Shown: positions 49,088 through 60,805 of the stretch, piece by piece
Numbering within the stretch: position 1 is the stretch's first letter
Layout of the letters: each line of letters begins with the position of its first letter
Assembly: GCA_963576565.1 (NCBI GenBank)
Contig: OY755038.1
Location: 13,407,756 to 13,471,755 of the forward strand
Direction: 5' to 3'
Source: Aspidapion aeneum
Lineage: Eukaryota; Arthropoda; Insecta; Coleoptera; Brentidae
Length of the DNA stretch: 64,000 nucleotides
Notes under the pieces: model-generated
Database searches by the model: none
Told to the model about the DNA's origin: nothing
The model's input: the letters and a program-made list of their open reading frames with translations, nothing else
Position numbers and translations under genes: made by a program

Positions 49088-50879
49088 CTAATCAGTCAAA
49101 TAAGGGATTAAAATATGTAACTTTAGTTTTGGTTTTAGCTTTTTTTGAGAGTTTTATAGGCAAAGTTTCAACACGCCATAAAATGCCTACAAGTCTAAAT
49201 TACAAGATGATATGTCTTATAGATCTATACCTATGATATGTAATCTATAAATAGGGCTTAACTTTTAAGAGGCCTTGCCTTTGGGAACTTCTCATGTGAA
49301 AACTTGAATAAAACCGGGAGAATTTATATAACGACTTAACTAATTCATTGTCAGGGAATCTTACCTTTTTGTTATATTACCCAAATTATCTACCAAAATT
49401 GTATAAAATCACTTTAAAAATTAAAAACTCCACATCGCCAACTCCACGTCACAGCTGTCAGTTAGGCACAGAATATGATGTTTACATTTGTTTTGGTTTC
49501 GTTGACCTTGACCATATCTTTTTGAAAGTCCCCCGTAAATTTTACGCGCTAGTGTGCTTAAGCCTTTGATGAGAGTAACAGGCCCGATAAATTTTGAGGT
49601 GGCGCCATCTAAAAAATTTGGTACAAATAAAAATATACAGGGTTCCTACAAATACCAGAGTTCGGTTCGGTTCGAAAATTTGGCTTTAGGTTTATACTTT
49701 GTCTAATTCAGTTCTTTTTTAACAAATTAGATGTATTTACAGTAAAATTGTTTTTTCTTTTGAACACGTAAATCGTCTCTAATTAACCAATTCTGCGGCT
49801 ATTGTGATATGGGTTCCTGATTTTGCGCACTAGTTAAAAATATATATAATTCTAAAAGTCTCAGCTAACGGAACTTTCTTAAATTTCGTAACTTGGAAAT
49901 TATGTACCGCATTTTCAAAAAAAACATATAAAAAAATATTGAGTGTAACGCAAGACTAATTCCCTTTCCCTTCATGAGCGTTACGTAATTAAAGAATGAT
50001 CCCTATACGATTTTAACTACAAAACTGCTCCGCAAACTCGGCGCGCACACGCGCCGCGCGAGCGGTGCCCATAGGGGGCTTTTGCGGAGCATTTTGGTGT
50101 ATACTATGCACTTTAAGTTCGCATACATAGGTTGACCATTTGCTTAGCGTAAAAGAAGGACGTCGGAGCTAAAAAGCCTGCTTTCAGATTAAAAAGCCAA
50201 ACAAAACCATCAGCCATTTTAAAAAACAAAAAAAAAAGTATTTTGAGGACCAAAAGCACTTCAACTTAAAGTTAGTTAGAAAATAATACACATAATTATT
50301 TAGTTGTATGCTAGTCTTTTAACTACTAGTTTGTACCATAGTTTGTTCTGTGGGTTCTTTCGAAAAAAAAGTTATACGAGTATTTCTACACAGTTAAAAA
50401 AGATTGTTTAATAGCTAAAGAACAGGATCAAATTCCGATTTCTGGTTTTCAAACTTTTGTATTCACATAGTTTCATATGTTGTGTCTCTTGATGGAAATA
50501 TATTCAAGGAACCTACTCTGTGAACTCCCTCCAAGCGCTTAATATGTGACAATTATAAAATGGAAATCAAAAAAGAAAAACCGGACATTGTTACAGCGAG
50601 TAAGCATGGAATGGCCCAACACATTTTGAGATATTTTGATGAAAGCGTAACCAGAAAGATTAAACTTTTATGAAAGCGCTACGAGAAGACCACTAAGCCA
50701 TGTTAGTGCAACTGTTAGCGAAGAGATGGCGCCACATATATTTACAAAGTTTGCGACCGTTAATTTTGGGTGTTTACAAAAAGGACAAAATTATCTTTTG
50801 CAAATATGTTTTGCCCCCAACGTCAGAGAACATATCTCTGGCGTTGGTAAATAAGCAGATAAGTCTGAAATTTTGCCAA
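49088..50879. other. Intergenic region upstream of Sec23
   Basis: Holds the presumed Sec23 promoter (not resolved: no clear TATA). A short GC-rich inverted repeat lies at 50024-50095 (TGCTCCGCAAA with TTTTGCGGAGCA around a CG-rich core). A (GGTTC)n trace lies at 49666-49675. No other gene recognised. Confidence 0.45.
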
Positions 50880-51400
50880 AATAAGATAAGTCTGGAAAAG
50901 TTTAGAAATGTAAGGAAACGTCTGGACACGTTCTGGAAACATCTGCAAATGTTCAGAAAATGTCCGAAAAAGTTCTGGAAAAGTCTTTTATTGTCGGGAA
51001 ATGTCCTGGAAAATTTTGGAGAACTCTTGACAGGTCTGGAAATATTTTGGAAAACCCCAGAAATGTTTAGTAAAAGTTTGTAAATGTTTAGAAAAAGTCT
51101 GGAAATGTTCCGAAAAAATCTGGAAATGTTCTACGAAACTCCGGACAAGACAGGTTTAATAACATTTCCATATTTTTTCAGAACATTTCCGGACTTTTTC
51201 TGAACAGTTGCAGACTTTTCCGAAATATTTCCATACTTTTTGAGCATTTCCAGAGTTTTCCAAAATTTTTTAAACATTTGTAGACTTTTCCAGGACATTT
51301 ATATATACTTTTCCTTAACATTTCCAGGTTATTCCAGAACATTTCCAGACCTTTTTCTGAGCATTTCCAGAGATTTCCAGAACATTTACAGATCTTCCAA
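50880..51400. repeat. Inverted degenerate minisatellite (TCTGGAAATGTT)
   Basis: 50880-51130 is a string of variable TCTGGAAATGTT-like units. 51150-51400 is a string of the inverse (AACATTTCCAGA). Together they could fold into a long imperfect hairpin. The open frames seen here are products of the repeat, not genes. Confidence 0.7.
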
Positions 51401-51646
51401 ACTCACGGTATATCTATCACATGCAAAAACTCTAAATTGTCCCTGAAAACTGGTTGGTGAGTAGGCCGCTTTATGGGCGCGCAGAATAAGGTAGGGGTTA
51501 GGGTCACTCTGCATCCTGGAAGCCTTGCGTCTCCATCAGAAGACACTACGTCTTCGTGATGCAGACTGGCAAGAACCCTGACCAAACGCACATCATCTGC
51601 GGGGCTTAATAACAAAAACAAAAAGCAACTGATTTAAACTTATATT

Positions 51647-51806
51647 TTATGAGCAGTAGAATTCTTGTTGATTTTCCTTAGTTTTGATTTCTTTGGTGTT
51701 CAGCTCGAACTTCTTATTGATAACATAAATCGTGTAGAATGATTGAGCAATGCCGATAACCATCCCTATTATCACATCCCACCAATGATGGCGTCTGTCT
51801 ACATAC
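51647..51806 (-). CDS. LPP terminal exon
   Basis: Acceptor TTTTTTTAG. Starts with G completing Arg, then YVDRRHHWWDVIIGMVIGIA, the C3 catalytic motif and last membrane segment. Ends QQEFYCS and TAA at 51647-51649. Confidence 0.88.
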
Positions 51807-51940
51807 CTAAAAAAACACATCCATGTATACTCGCCCCATACCATGTGTCGTATAAAAGTCATTATTTTTCACGGTGGATAGAATCAAAGAAATTCAAGGA
51901 ACCCTGAATGTTTTTGGATAGAATAGACCGGTGTTCGGAT

Positions 51941-52002
<62 letters not shown>

Positions 52003-55000
52003 GAATTTTTCACGTCACTGGTGGTCCAGCTGATTTGTGTAAACAAAAGTTAGATCTGATATGAACAACGGAACAATTAATATTTCTTAAACTTTTTGAA
52101 AACTAAGGCAATTTTCCTACTGTTTTTTAGTACATCCTTATAAAATGTAATTTTCTAGACGTATTGCCGTTATTTTTTTTTAGCCCGCTTCATTATTTAT
52201 TGCACAAAACTTAAACTACAATTCAAACAAAATGTGATCGTTTAGTATCAACGGTGAACCGAGGACTATTGGGTAGTAAACAAAGATGAGCGGATGATTT
52301 TTGAAGCTGAAACGAACACATTATTTTTGTCGATTTTTAATTTTTGTCTAAAGAGAAATGAAGCGGGCTAAAAAAAATAATGACTGGTATGTCTGAAACA
52401 AATTATTTTATAAGAATATACTAAAAAATAGTAGGAAAAATGCCTTAGTTTTCAAAAAATTCAAAAAATATTAGCTGTTCATATCATATGTAACTTTTGT
52501 TTATAAATATCAGCTGGACCACCAGTGACGTGAAAATTTGACATATATTTATAAGATCCGAACACCGGTCTATTATATCCACCGTGATTATTTTTGAAGT
52601 GTGGTTTTTTCAGCTAACCAAAACTTTGTAAAATATTTTATCCATATTTTAAAAATTGTCTAGGTAACTCCGGACACCAGCGAAAGATAAAAATAAAAAA
52701 TATGAACAGAAATGCAGAAAGCAAAACGCGCGATACCTTACCTTGGCTGTAGCAACGCGAAGGCTAAAACTTTGAGCATTTAAAATTTGTATACTTAAAC
52801 AGCCGAGCGTGCGTGACTGCTCCCAAATCTGATACGCGAGCATAAATATTATGGGCGCTTCATGTTTGTAACGATTGTTTTCCAAGTTGGAAATTCCAAC
52901 AAAATATTAATGACGTATTTAAAATATTTACTAACCTGGATAAAGACGCAAAAGTTCCCCATACTAACGCCAGGCACTGTAGGATCATTTTCAGTACCGA
53001 TCCGTACTGTTCAACTGAAAATCTGGTTTCAATAAGGTACTAAAATCATAAAAACACACTACAGAATTAGTAGTTATTGCACGAATCACCTTATATACCG
53101 GATGGGCCAAAACAAACCGGACAACTTTTTTCTTATTATAAATTTTGAACTATACAATCGATTTTAATGGGACAAACTGTACCTTGTTGTGCGTGGCAAG
53201 AATGCAGCTTTTTTACTCACACAGTGAGTTTTGTTTTATTGGAAACATTCCGTCACAATTTGACATTTAAAGGGATTGATAATTTTGATATGCAATTTTT
53301 ATAAACATTTCAAAGATTATTTAAATTTAAATAATCTTTAAAATACGTCGTCTCTAAAAAATGTGAAAATTTACGTCATAATAATACATTTAAGGAGTAA
53401 TGAAAAATAATGATTTGAATTTGAATATTTTCATTTAAATAATCTTTAAAATACGTCGTCTATAAATGTGAAAATTTAATGTTAAATACACGTCATAATA
53501 ATACTTTTAAATGTTGTTCTTATATTACGATATTGGTATGAGAAATGAAAAATAATGCCTGCGATACCGTATTCTTTTCATACAAGTGGCGACATCTAAC
53601 AAATACAAAATAAACTACCAGAGTAAAGACAAATGGCAGGCAGATGAAACGAAAAACAGTACCCATGACCATAACATAATTTGTCCCTCAGATCGGGTTA
53701 ATGCATAATGCATTTTTGCCGCCTTCGCGACGTTTTATGTCGGGTCAGCGGAGTGTGATCCAAAAATACTAAAAATGTAAAGTTTAGTAGCTGTGAATAA
53801 AGAAAACAAAAATTTTTAAGCCTAAGCGGGTATGGAAAAGTTTTGTTTCTCTTGTATTTTCCCGTGGGCAGCTCGAAAGCTGTACACCCACAAGGGCCCA
53901 AGATCTAATTCACCCGACCTGAGGGACAAATTATTTATTTATTTATTCAAAGTATCAACAGCTTAATTGCCAACTACAGATACTGATCCAGGCTATGTGT
54001 CTATCCAAAAGAAGCACTTTCAAGCACCGCTCCTAAGAGTATTTCACATATCGACACAATTGTCAGGCACCCAAACACTTTAAGCGACGATCACACAGTA
54101 CAGTGCAGCTCTCTCGTATCTATATCATTCTCCGAAACATATAAATTAAATAAATTACACATTTTATAAATAGGTGAATTCTTATAGCGGTTAGTTCGCG
54201 GATATAACAAATAAAATATCTTGGCATTACGAGAGTTAACCCGGTTTAAAGCAAATGGTACCTGAGCAAGAATCTAAATTATGTCACGGTCATGGCTACT
54301 ATTTTTCGTTTCGTCTGCCTGTCTTTTGTTTTTACTCTGAGTTTCTTTTGTATTCGGTTGTGTTTAAAGCATACGGTATCGCAGGCATTATTTTTAATTT
54401 CTCTTAGCAATATCGTAAAATGAGATTTATATTCCGTCTCTCTAGGTTTACAAGAGTGTCACATTGACCATGCAGTGTTCTAAAGAATCCCTTAAGGACG
54501 AAATAGTTAACTGTCATCACTTAATAGGTGTCCATTAGATCTTGGACGCCCGTGGGTGTACAGCTTTCGAGCTGCCCAGGAGAAAATCCAAGAGCAACAA
54601 AACTTTTCTATACCCGCATAGTCACGAAAAATGTTTGTTTTCTCTAAATGGAATACAATCTCAGCTTTTTACATACAGGGTGTCCCAAAAGTCCGAGTCC
54701 ACCCAAATATCTTCTGAACTATTGAAGATAACTGAACCATATTTGGCAGTGATTAATAATAATAAAATATCAATTTTTTGAAAGGTCGGATGTGCTGCCC
54801 CTACATTAGAGGCCGGCATCGGGGCGGTCAACTTAAAATTTTTTAAATTGAAACTTCAATCGAGTGATAGCTCATTTTAAAGGTTATTGAAAAACTAACA
54901 TTTTGACCTAACTGCCAATTGTCTACGTCAAATCTGTCAAAAGCTATGGACTGCCAAACCTAATTTTTTCAGTTTTCTTTTAGTTAACAAGTTTGTTGTT

Positions 55001-58000
55001 TTAAACAAAAACCCTATTGAATGATAACTTATTTAAAAGGTCTTTGAAAAAACAAACATTTTGGCGTAAGTGCCCCTTGCCTGTGTGAGACATGTCAAAA
55101 TCTGTCGAATGACAAACTTATTATTTTACTATTTTTGTAACCGTAGCTGTCACTTATTTACGTCAAACATATTTTCTAAACTTTTTGACAAATTTATATT
55201 TTCAGATGCCATCATCAAATGAAGATAAAGTTGAAATTATTTTTTTATGAGACATAGGTCTCTTATTCTCCCATCTTCATTTGATAGTGGCATTTTAAAC
55301 ACTACTTCAAACTGAAGTCAAAAAAATTTAGAAAAAATGTTTGACATAAGCAAGTGACAGCTACGTCAACTTGTCAGTTTTTGAAAGACCTTTCGAAGCT
55401 TTAGTTAGACCAAGCTCGTGAAATTTGTCAAAAATAGTAAAACAATAAGTTTGACAGTCGATAGATTTTGTCATGTTTTACATAGGCAAGGAGCAGTTAC
55501 ACCAAAATGTTGGGTATTCAAAGACCTTTCAAACAAGATATCACTCAATAGGATTTTTGTTTAAAGCAAGAAACTTGAGAATTTTAACGAATTTTAAGAC
55601 AGAAAAAATTAGGGTTGACAGGGTATAGCTTTTGACAGATTTGACGTAGACAATTGACAGTTATGTCAAAATGTTAGTTTTTCAAAGACCTTTATAACGA
55701 GGTATCACTCGGTAGGAGTTTCAATTTGAAAATTTTAAGTTGACCGCCCCTATGCCGCCCCCTAATGTCGAGGCGTCACATCCGCTCCCTCAAAAAATAG
55801 ATATCTTAATGTTATTGATCACTGCCAAATATGGTTTAGTTATCTTCAATAGTTCAGAAGATATTTGGGTGGACTCGGACTTTTGGGACACCCTGTATAT
55901 TTTATTATGTGCTATTTGGGAAGGGTGTATATTTACGTTGGAACACGCGGTTAAAGTACACTCATCGTAAAGGCAAGCTTCCTTGACGATGAGTGACCTT
56001 AGGTTACTTACCATTGAAAATAGCGAGCCATACACGGACAACGTCGCATGTCCCGAGAAAAAACTGGACACGGACAGCCATTCGTAATACGGATGCCAAG
56101 CTTTTTGGCACTTGAAATTTTCCACGTACTCGCCTGCTGTACAGTTTACTGCAAGATCCGGTTGGCAAAAATCCAGGAAATCTGGTCGGGGATAGCCTAC
56201 AGTTAACTTGATGATCTGGAAAATTAAATGTTAAGGTAGAGTTTTTGCAAAGTCAGTTGAACAAAGATAAAAGCCGACCATCGGCATATCCTTTAAAGAA
56301 AGTGACATGGGCGGCGGTAGATATACTCATGAAAATTATTTCATTTAATTATGGCGTAAACTAAAGAAATAAAAATAGATAATAAAACTTTGTATTCCTA
56401 CACCTACAGAAACGACACTGATTTATTTTCTAACTCTGCATACTGCTGACTAAAGGGGTCCCGAAGCGAATACCTGAAAGCAATTAAAAGCGCATCTTAA
56501 AAAAAATCTGCCAATCAGGTGCCGTCCATCGACCTGGCCTCGGTCGGTCGGAAAACAAATACTTTGTGTTCGGACCGCAAAGAGCCGCGCCTTTTCTCTG
56601 TCGGTAGGGTTGAAATTATACCAGGAAGATTTTATATGAATTTGGATAACTTTTGAAGGGCAGAATGAAGCAAAATTTAATGAAATTGATAGAACCCCGT
56701 ATTAGGAGTTATTCAAGTGACTTTGCAAAAACTGTAACAATCCACGCTATCTATACTGTATCGCAAAGAATAAATATTTTTTGTAATACTGTACGAGGTG
56801 TGACAATTACATTTTAAGACTGGCTCCCGTATTAACAGGTTTTAAATCTCCTCGCCTCGGCCGGTTGGAGTTATTCACCTTGATGTGCTTTCTACTACCG
56901 CACGCAATCTTGTCGTCTTTCCTCTGCTAATTTGCCTTACCCAGTGGTGTGAAGAACAAACGGAAAAATTGAGTAACGTATTAATTTAAAGTAGAACTCA
57001 AAAAAACGGCTACTGAATGCTTTCGAATGCTAAAGGATGTCTACGGGGAGCAGTGTATGTCTCGTGCAATGGTTTTTATGTGGCATAAAAGCTTTTTCGA
57101 GGGTCGTGAAGAAGTTAAAGATGATGAACGAGAAGGGCGCTCCAACACATCCAAAACAGAGATGCTCATAGTTTTTCTTTTTGATATTAGGGATGCTATA
57201 CATATTGAATGGGCGCGTGAGGGTCAAACAGTTAGCCAACATTTATATTGGGAAGTATTGATGTAGCTAAGGGAACGTCCAAGGAAAAAACGTCCACGCT
57301 TGTGGAAGAACAACGCGTGGCTCATCTCATATCAGCTTAGAAGCTACTCGTTATTGCAGAGAGCATGGTATTTCAGTTTTAACACTAGCCCCACATAGTA
57401 GTCATAAAATCCAGCCACTTGATAGGAGTTTCTTTGGCCCCCTTAAAGCTAAATACTCGATTGAATGTGACCGGTGGATGACCCAGTATCCAGGAAGGGC
57501 AATCACTCAGTATCAAGTAGCAGCTTTATTCAGCCAGGCTTATCAACAAGTTGCCACATTTGGCAATGCTGCGTCTGGATTTTCCGTTACGGGTATTTAT
57601 CCGTTTAACGAAGACCTTTTTCAAGAGCATGATTTCGCTCCTTCTGCAGTCACAGACAGATTTACTGCTGCCATAAACCATCCAGAAGTTGAAGAGCAAG
57701 AAGTTGCAAAAGATGCAGAAGTAGAAATAATGGAACAAGAATAACCTTCAAATACTGAAACAGCAGAACATGATCCAAAGACAGTCACAGTCGAGTACAC
57801 TTCATTTAAAACAATCAGTTCTCTACCCAAGGCAAATTTTGTCCAGAAAAGAAAAAAAAGAGGAGTAAAATCCGAGGTCATAACTTCAAGCTCTTTCAAA
57901 GAAGACATTGAAAAAAAAAGAAGAAGAATTAAAAAGCAAGAAAAAAGCTAAGAAAGTAGTTTCCCTTCGATCTCTTTCTCTCCAGCCTGGACCTTCGAAA

Positions 58001-60343
58001 CTTCAGATCCCTTCTTTTACGAAGCAAAAACGAGCAGATGAAGAAAAACAAATCTTTTGTCCTCGTTGTACTGAGAAATATATCGAGCCTCCAATTGAAG
58101 AGTGGATTCAGTGCCTGAAGTGTGAGGATTGGTGGCATGAACAATGCACCTCTTTTGAAACAGGAGTTTTTTTATGTGACAATTGCCTTTGAAAATTTTG
58201 CGTATTCTTACCCCGTATTATGCGCATACTTACCCCCATCGTGGGTTAAGTGTACGCAAATGTGTTCTGTTCAAGGTTTTATGAATAACTTGATAAGTTG
58301 TTGAATTACGTTTAATTTTTCGTTGCTTCATTATAAGTTACACCCAAAAATAATAAATGTTTTTTAATGAAGTTTTTTACTGCATTCTTTTTTGAATTTT
58401 TTCAATCGAAACCCGAAAGTGCGTGCACTTGACCCGAATGACTCTACAGATCGTGATACTTCTAAGAAGTTAAGAAAATTTTGTAGCTTGTACTTTGGTA
58501 GGTATATATAGTTTATGACCTTTTGTTACTTAAGAACCGTTAGGGCCGTACGCAAGAAAAAAATTCGAAGAAGGATTAAAAAAATTTCAGTTAAGACATT
58601 CTACATATTATTTTACTAAAAATGCCATCAGTATAAAGTGATTAAAAGCTAAAAACTAAATACTTATGTGCATTTGATAAAACATGCCGCTGTCCCGTAG
58701 AAATACACATTAAGAGGCTCTTGCGAAAAAATCAAGAGATGCTGTAGATGTAGCACAAATTTTTTTTGGAAATTTAAATATATTTGTAGGCTTACGTAGC
58801 TTTTCCGGTATTAGGTCACGTGTTAAAATTAATTGTGAAATTCAGTTTATTTTCTCTTAAATGCCAAAATTTTAATTTTTTTTGTATATTCACTGTTTTT
58901 TTGTAATTTCTCAGACAAATATAATTTTAATGTAAATTTATGTATCTCAGCTGATGTAAACTAGAAAGATGTTGTCACGAAGTGGATAAGAATTCACCAT
59001 CATGGTAGAATCGTCGATGAACATATGATAAACACAGACAAAGAAAAGAGTGAGATGCAAACCTTTCTAATGCGCCTGTCTTCGATCCTTGTATTTTGGA
59101 GGAGTCCGAAACCGGTTTAAGTGGCCTGTTGGAACGGAGAAATGACTGTCCGATAACAGTTCAACGTCGACCTGGATAACCACGGAACTGTAACATAACC
59201 TGGACCGCAAAAAGGATTTTTCGTACCATTTTATGACTGTCGCACGCCATGATGGAACGAGGCTACCATAGCATTCATACCTACTACACCGTTCTTTTCA
59301 TAATTTATTTCAAAAATTTCCAGTGAACCCGCCTTTTGGTGCCAAATCGTTAAAGGTGCATCAGATCTAGGGAAATTTTATGATATTATTGTTGAAAGAA
59401 TCTGTACATCAACGGCAACCCTGTAATATATATTAAGCCCGGTCTAGACACAACATTTTACCTTACGTCTTGCCTGTCAGTCAAAAAGGTCAAGTATGTC
59501 GGTTGAAAGACTAGCGTACACACTTGATAGTTTTAACGTACGTTTTTAGATCAGTTTTTGATACACCATGGAGGAAGAACTGCTTTTGTCAATAATGTTT
59601 TTTGTTTTAAATGTCTATGACTTAGATGTAGTTTCAGTAGCTAAACCCCAGTTTTTCAAAATGTTGTGCTGATTTAGTTTGGTAATGTCCCCTGAAGATG
59701 TAAGTTTCTGCTTACGAACAGTGTCGGGACTATTTGTTTAACACAAATTAAAAATTAGTGGAAGAAGACAATAACTTGTTTGATTTCCTAAAAAATTATC
59801 TTATTAATGTCGGGCGTTTCGTAGACCAACTTCTAAGTTGCACTCGAAAAGAATTAAAATTGTATGTACTACCACAAGAAATGCCGCTAAAACTGACGTT
59901 TTACCGGAAACAAAGCCTCTACCGATCAGTTCAACAGGTCCGACTTCAGTCCTGTTCAGTTCAGGCAAAACGTACGTTTTATTGTCTACACGAAAGGTTT
60001 TGCCTGATCCGTTTTACCTGATCAAGTAAAACGTCATGCAAAACGTTATGTGTAGACCCCGCTTTACTTACAGTCAGAAAAATAAAACAAATTTGTCCAC
60101 AAACAAAAAAGTCAGCATACACCAACCATAAATGCCAGAGTCGGTTTTTGGAAAAATTCAGACTTCTTAGTGGTTCCAAGAAACATAGAGACATTATTGG
60201 CAAGCAGAACGTCACCATAATAACTTCATTATTCCCAATAGAATCGGGTCGATGTTTGTAGGATATGGAGGGGTCTTTGCAGAAAAATCCTGTTTTAGGA
60301 GTTATTACGAGGCCTCTGCTGAACGGAATAAGTACTGTAAAAT
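51647..60343 (-). CDS. PAP2-family lipid phosphate phosphatase (wunen/LPP-like), N-terminal exon missing
   Basis: LPPs are six-pass membrane enzymes that remove phosphate from extracellular or lumenal lipid phosphates such as phosphatidic acid. Four - strand exons (60343-60072, 56215-56012, 53039-52936, 51806-51647) join in consistent phases. All three catalytic motifs are seen: C1 KLTVGYPRP (KxxxxxxRP), C2 FSGH (usually PSGH) and C3 SRYVDRRHHWWD (SRxxxxxHxxxD). Hydrophobic segments flank them. The first exon with the start Met is not found to the right and may lie outside the window. It is head-to-tail with Sec23. Confidence 0.85.
51870..52586. mobile_element. Mutator-like foldback element (9-bp TSD) with (TA)n
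   Basis: Ends CACGGTGGATA and TATCCACCGTG, flanked by ATTATTTTT on both sides (51861-51869, 52587-52595). The arms continue inward (ACCGGTGTTCGGATCTTATA; CACGTCACTGGTGGTCCAGC) for about 300 bases. The left arm holds a (TA)n tract at 51942-51998 and an extra piece of about 40 bases. 9-bp TSDs are typical of Mutator elements. In the last LPP intron. Confidence 0.75.
52936..53039 (-). CDS. LPP exon with membrane segment before C3
   Basis: 104 bases, acceptor ATGATTTTAG, donor GTTAGT. Reads YLIETRFSVEQYGSVLKMIL, then QCLALVWGTFASLS and AG of Arg. A second acceptor (TTTTCAG) 25 bases further in does not fit the phase of the previous exon. Confidence 0.8.
53040..53521. other. LPP intron, short repeats
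   Basis: 53325-53370 (TTTAAATAATCTTTAAAATACGTCGTCT split in pieces) recurs at 53430-53470. No gene. Confidence 0.4.
53522..54425. mobile_element. Long inverted-repeat element, about 0.9 kb
   Basis: Arms of about 140-165 bases: ATTACGATATTGG, AAAATAATGCCTGCGATACC, then GGCAGGCAGATGAAACGA on the left, inverse at 54285-54425. An unrelated piece (GGGTGTACAGCTTTCGAGCT, here inverted at 53865-53890) also occurs just outside the right arm at about 54553. Confidence 0.65.
54676..55895. mobile_element. 1.22-kb palindromic element, TA TSD
   Basis: Ends CAGGGTGTCCCAAAAGTCCG and the inverse, TA on both sides. The two arms of about 600 bases stay inverted complements almost to the centre near 55285 (shared GAAGATATTTGGGTGGACTC, TGTCTACGTCAAATCTGTCA). 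No coding capacity; the small frames in it are mirror artefacts. In an LPP intron. Confidence 0.8.
56012..56215 (-). CDS. LPP exon with C1 and C2 motifs
   Basis: 68 codons, acceptor AATTTTCCAG, donor ATG|GTAAGT. Starts IIKLTVGYPRPDFLDFCQPD (C1), later NCTAGEYVEN, a likely N-glycosylated lumenal loop, and SSFFSGHATLSVYGSLFSM (C2). Confidence 0.88.
56216..56786. other. LPP intron, no gene seen
   Basis: Includes a GGTCGGTCGG-rich patch near 56535. Nothing recognised. Confidence 0.4.
56787..57325 (+). mobile_element. mariner transposon fragment (N-terminal and internal parts)
   Basis: Terminal-like ACGAGGTGTGACAATTACAT at 56788. Frame 57027-57266 reads LKDVYGEQCMSRAMVFMWHK, then DDEREGRSNTSKTE (mariner N-terminal helix-turn-helix region) and jumps to IVFLFDIRDAIHIEW and EGQTVSQHLYWEVL (catalytic domain start). 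A large internal deletion joins the two. It ends near LWKNNAW, where pogo sequence begins. Confidence 0.8.
57326..58195 (+). pseudogene. pogo/Tigger-like transposase C-terminal half with zinc finger
   Basis: The frame gives TRYCREHGISVLTLAPHSSH, KIQPLDRSFFGPLK, then ITQYQVAALFSQAYQQVATF and GFSVTGIYPFNEDLFQ, the DDE_1 (pogo/CENP-B-like) end. An in-frame TAA at 57742-57744 is followed by 55 more open codons. An A-run frameshift near 57910 leads to a PHD-like finger (CPRCTEKY...WIQCLKCEDWWHEQC...CDNC) ending at 58192. The N-terminal half is missing. Confidence 0.85.
58196..59435. other. LPP intron, no gene seen
   Basis: AT-rich 1.2-kb stretch. No transposon ends or coding domains recognised. 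Confidence 0.4.
59436..60063. mobile_element. Harbinger-like MITE abutting an LPP splice donor
   Basis: A 628-bp element with ends AGCCCGGTCTAGACACAACA and the inverse of AGCGGGGTCTACACATAACG. TTA occurs on both sides (59433-59435, 60064-60066). The right TSD forms intron bases +6 to +8 of the LPP exon at 60072. No transposase; overlapping short frames are not genes. Confidence 0.7.
60072..60343 (-). CDS. LPP exon with N-terminal membrane segments
   Basis: 272 bases, acceptor TTATTTTCTAG, donor ACT|GTAAGTAA. Reads FTVLIPFSRGLVITPKTGFF, then CKDPSISYKHRPDS (the loop conserved in LPPs) and a hydrophobic stretch ending ICFIFLT. It needs one base from an upstream exon (phase 1), so it is not the first. 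Confidence 0.82.
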
Positions 60344-60805
60344 CTAGAAAATAAGTTAAAAATTTGAGACTTATTGGAAAATACAAAATAAGGCTAGCAG
60401 TAATAACGAAAAAACTTTATTTAAATAGTGCTAGACCTGAACGCGACTGGGACAAATGACTTATTAGATAGTTTCTGGTCGTGCCAAAAACGGCTGACGA
60501 CTAACGCAATTTGACACTGTTGAAATTTGGACGTCACATGTCGTTAAGGGCTTCCGTCGAACGCCGCAAACTCAGGTAGGAATTTTGACGTACGTAGAAG
60601 TCGTAGAAATAAACCGGTTGTCTGGTAACTCGGTGTCATGAGGGCCGTGACGTCAGAGCTACGTCACAGTTTTCCTAGGAATTAGCAGTCAAACGCTGTT
60701 TATAGCGTAATTTCGTATTTTGCCAGGAAATTTTGTACATTTTGGGTCTTGTTGTGTTGTACCTAGTGTTTATACCTGTTCCGTGCTTGCTATAAATGTA
60801 TTATA
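60344..60805. other. Region upstream of the LPP exon
   Basis: Should hold LPP intron 1. No candidate first exon was recognised. Some GC-richer stretches (TGACGTCAGAGCTACGTCAC near 60649) without assignment. Confidence 0.35.

Noticed and set aside
50700..51446. Open frames in the 50.7-51.4 kb region
   Set aside because: Low-complexity products of a degenerate minisatellite.
54542..56125. Paired frames on opposite strands around 54.5-56.1 kb
   Set aside because: They are the two arms of one long palindrome, not genes; only the 56012-56215 part is a real exon (LPP).
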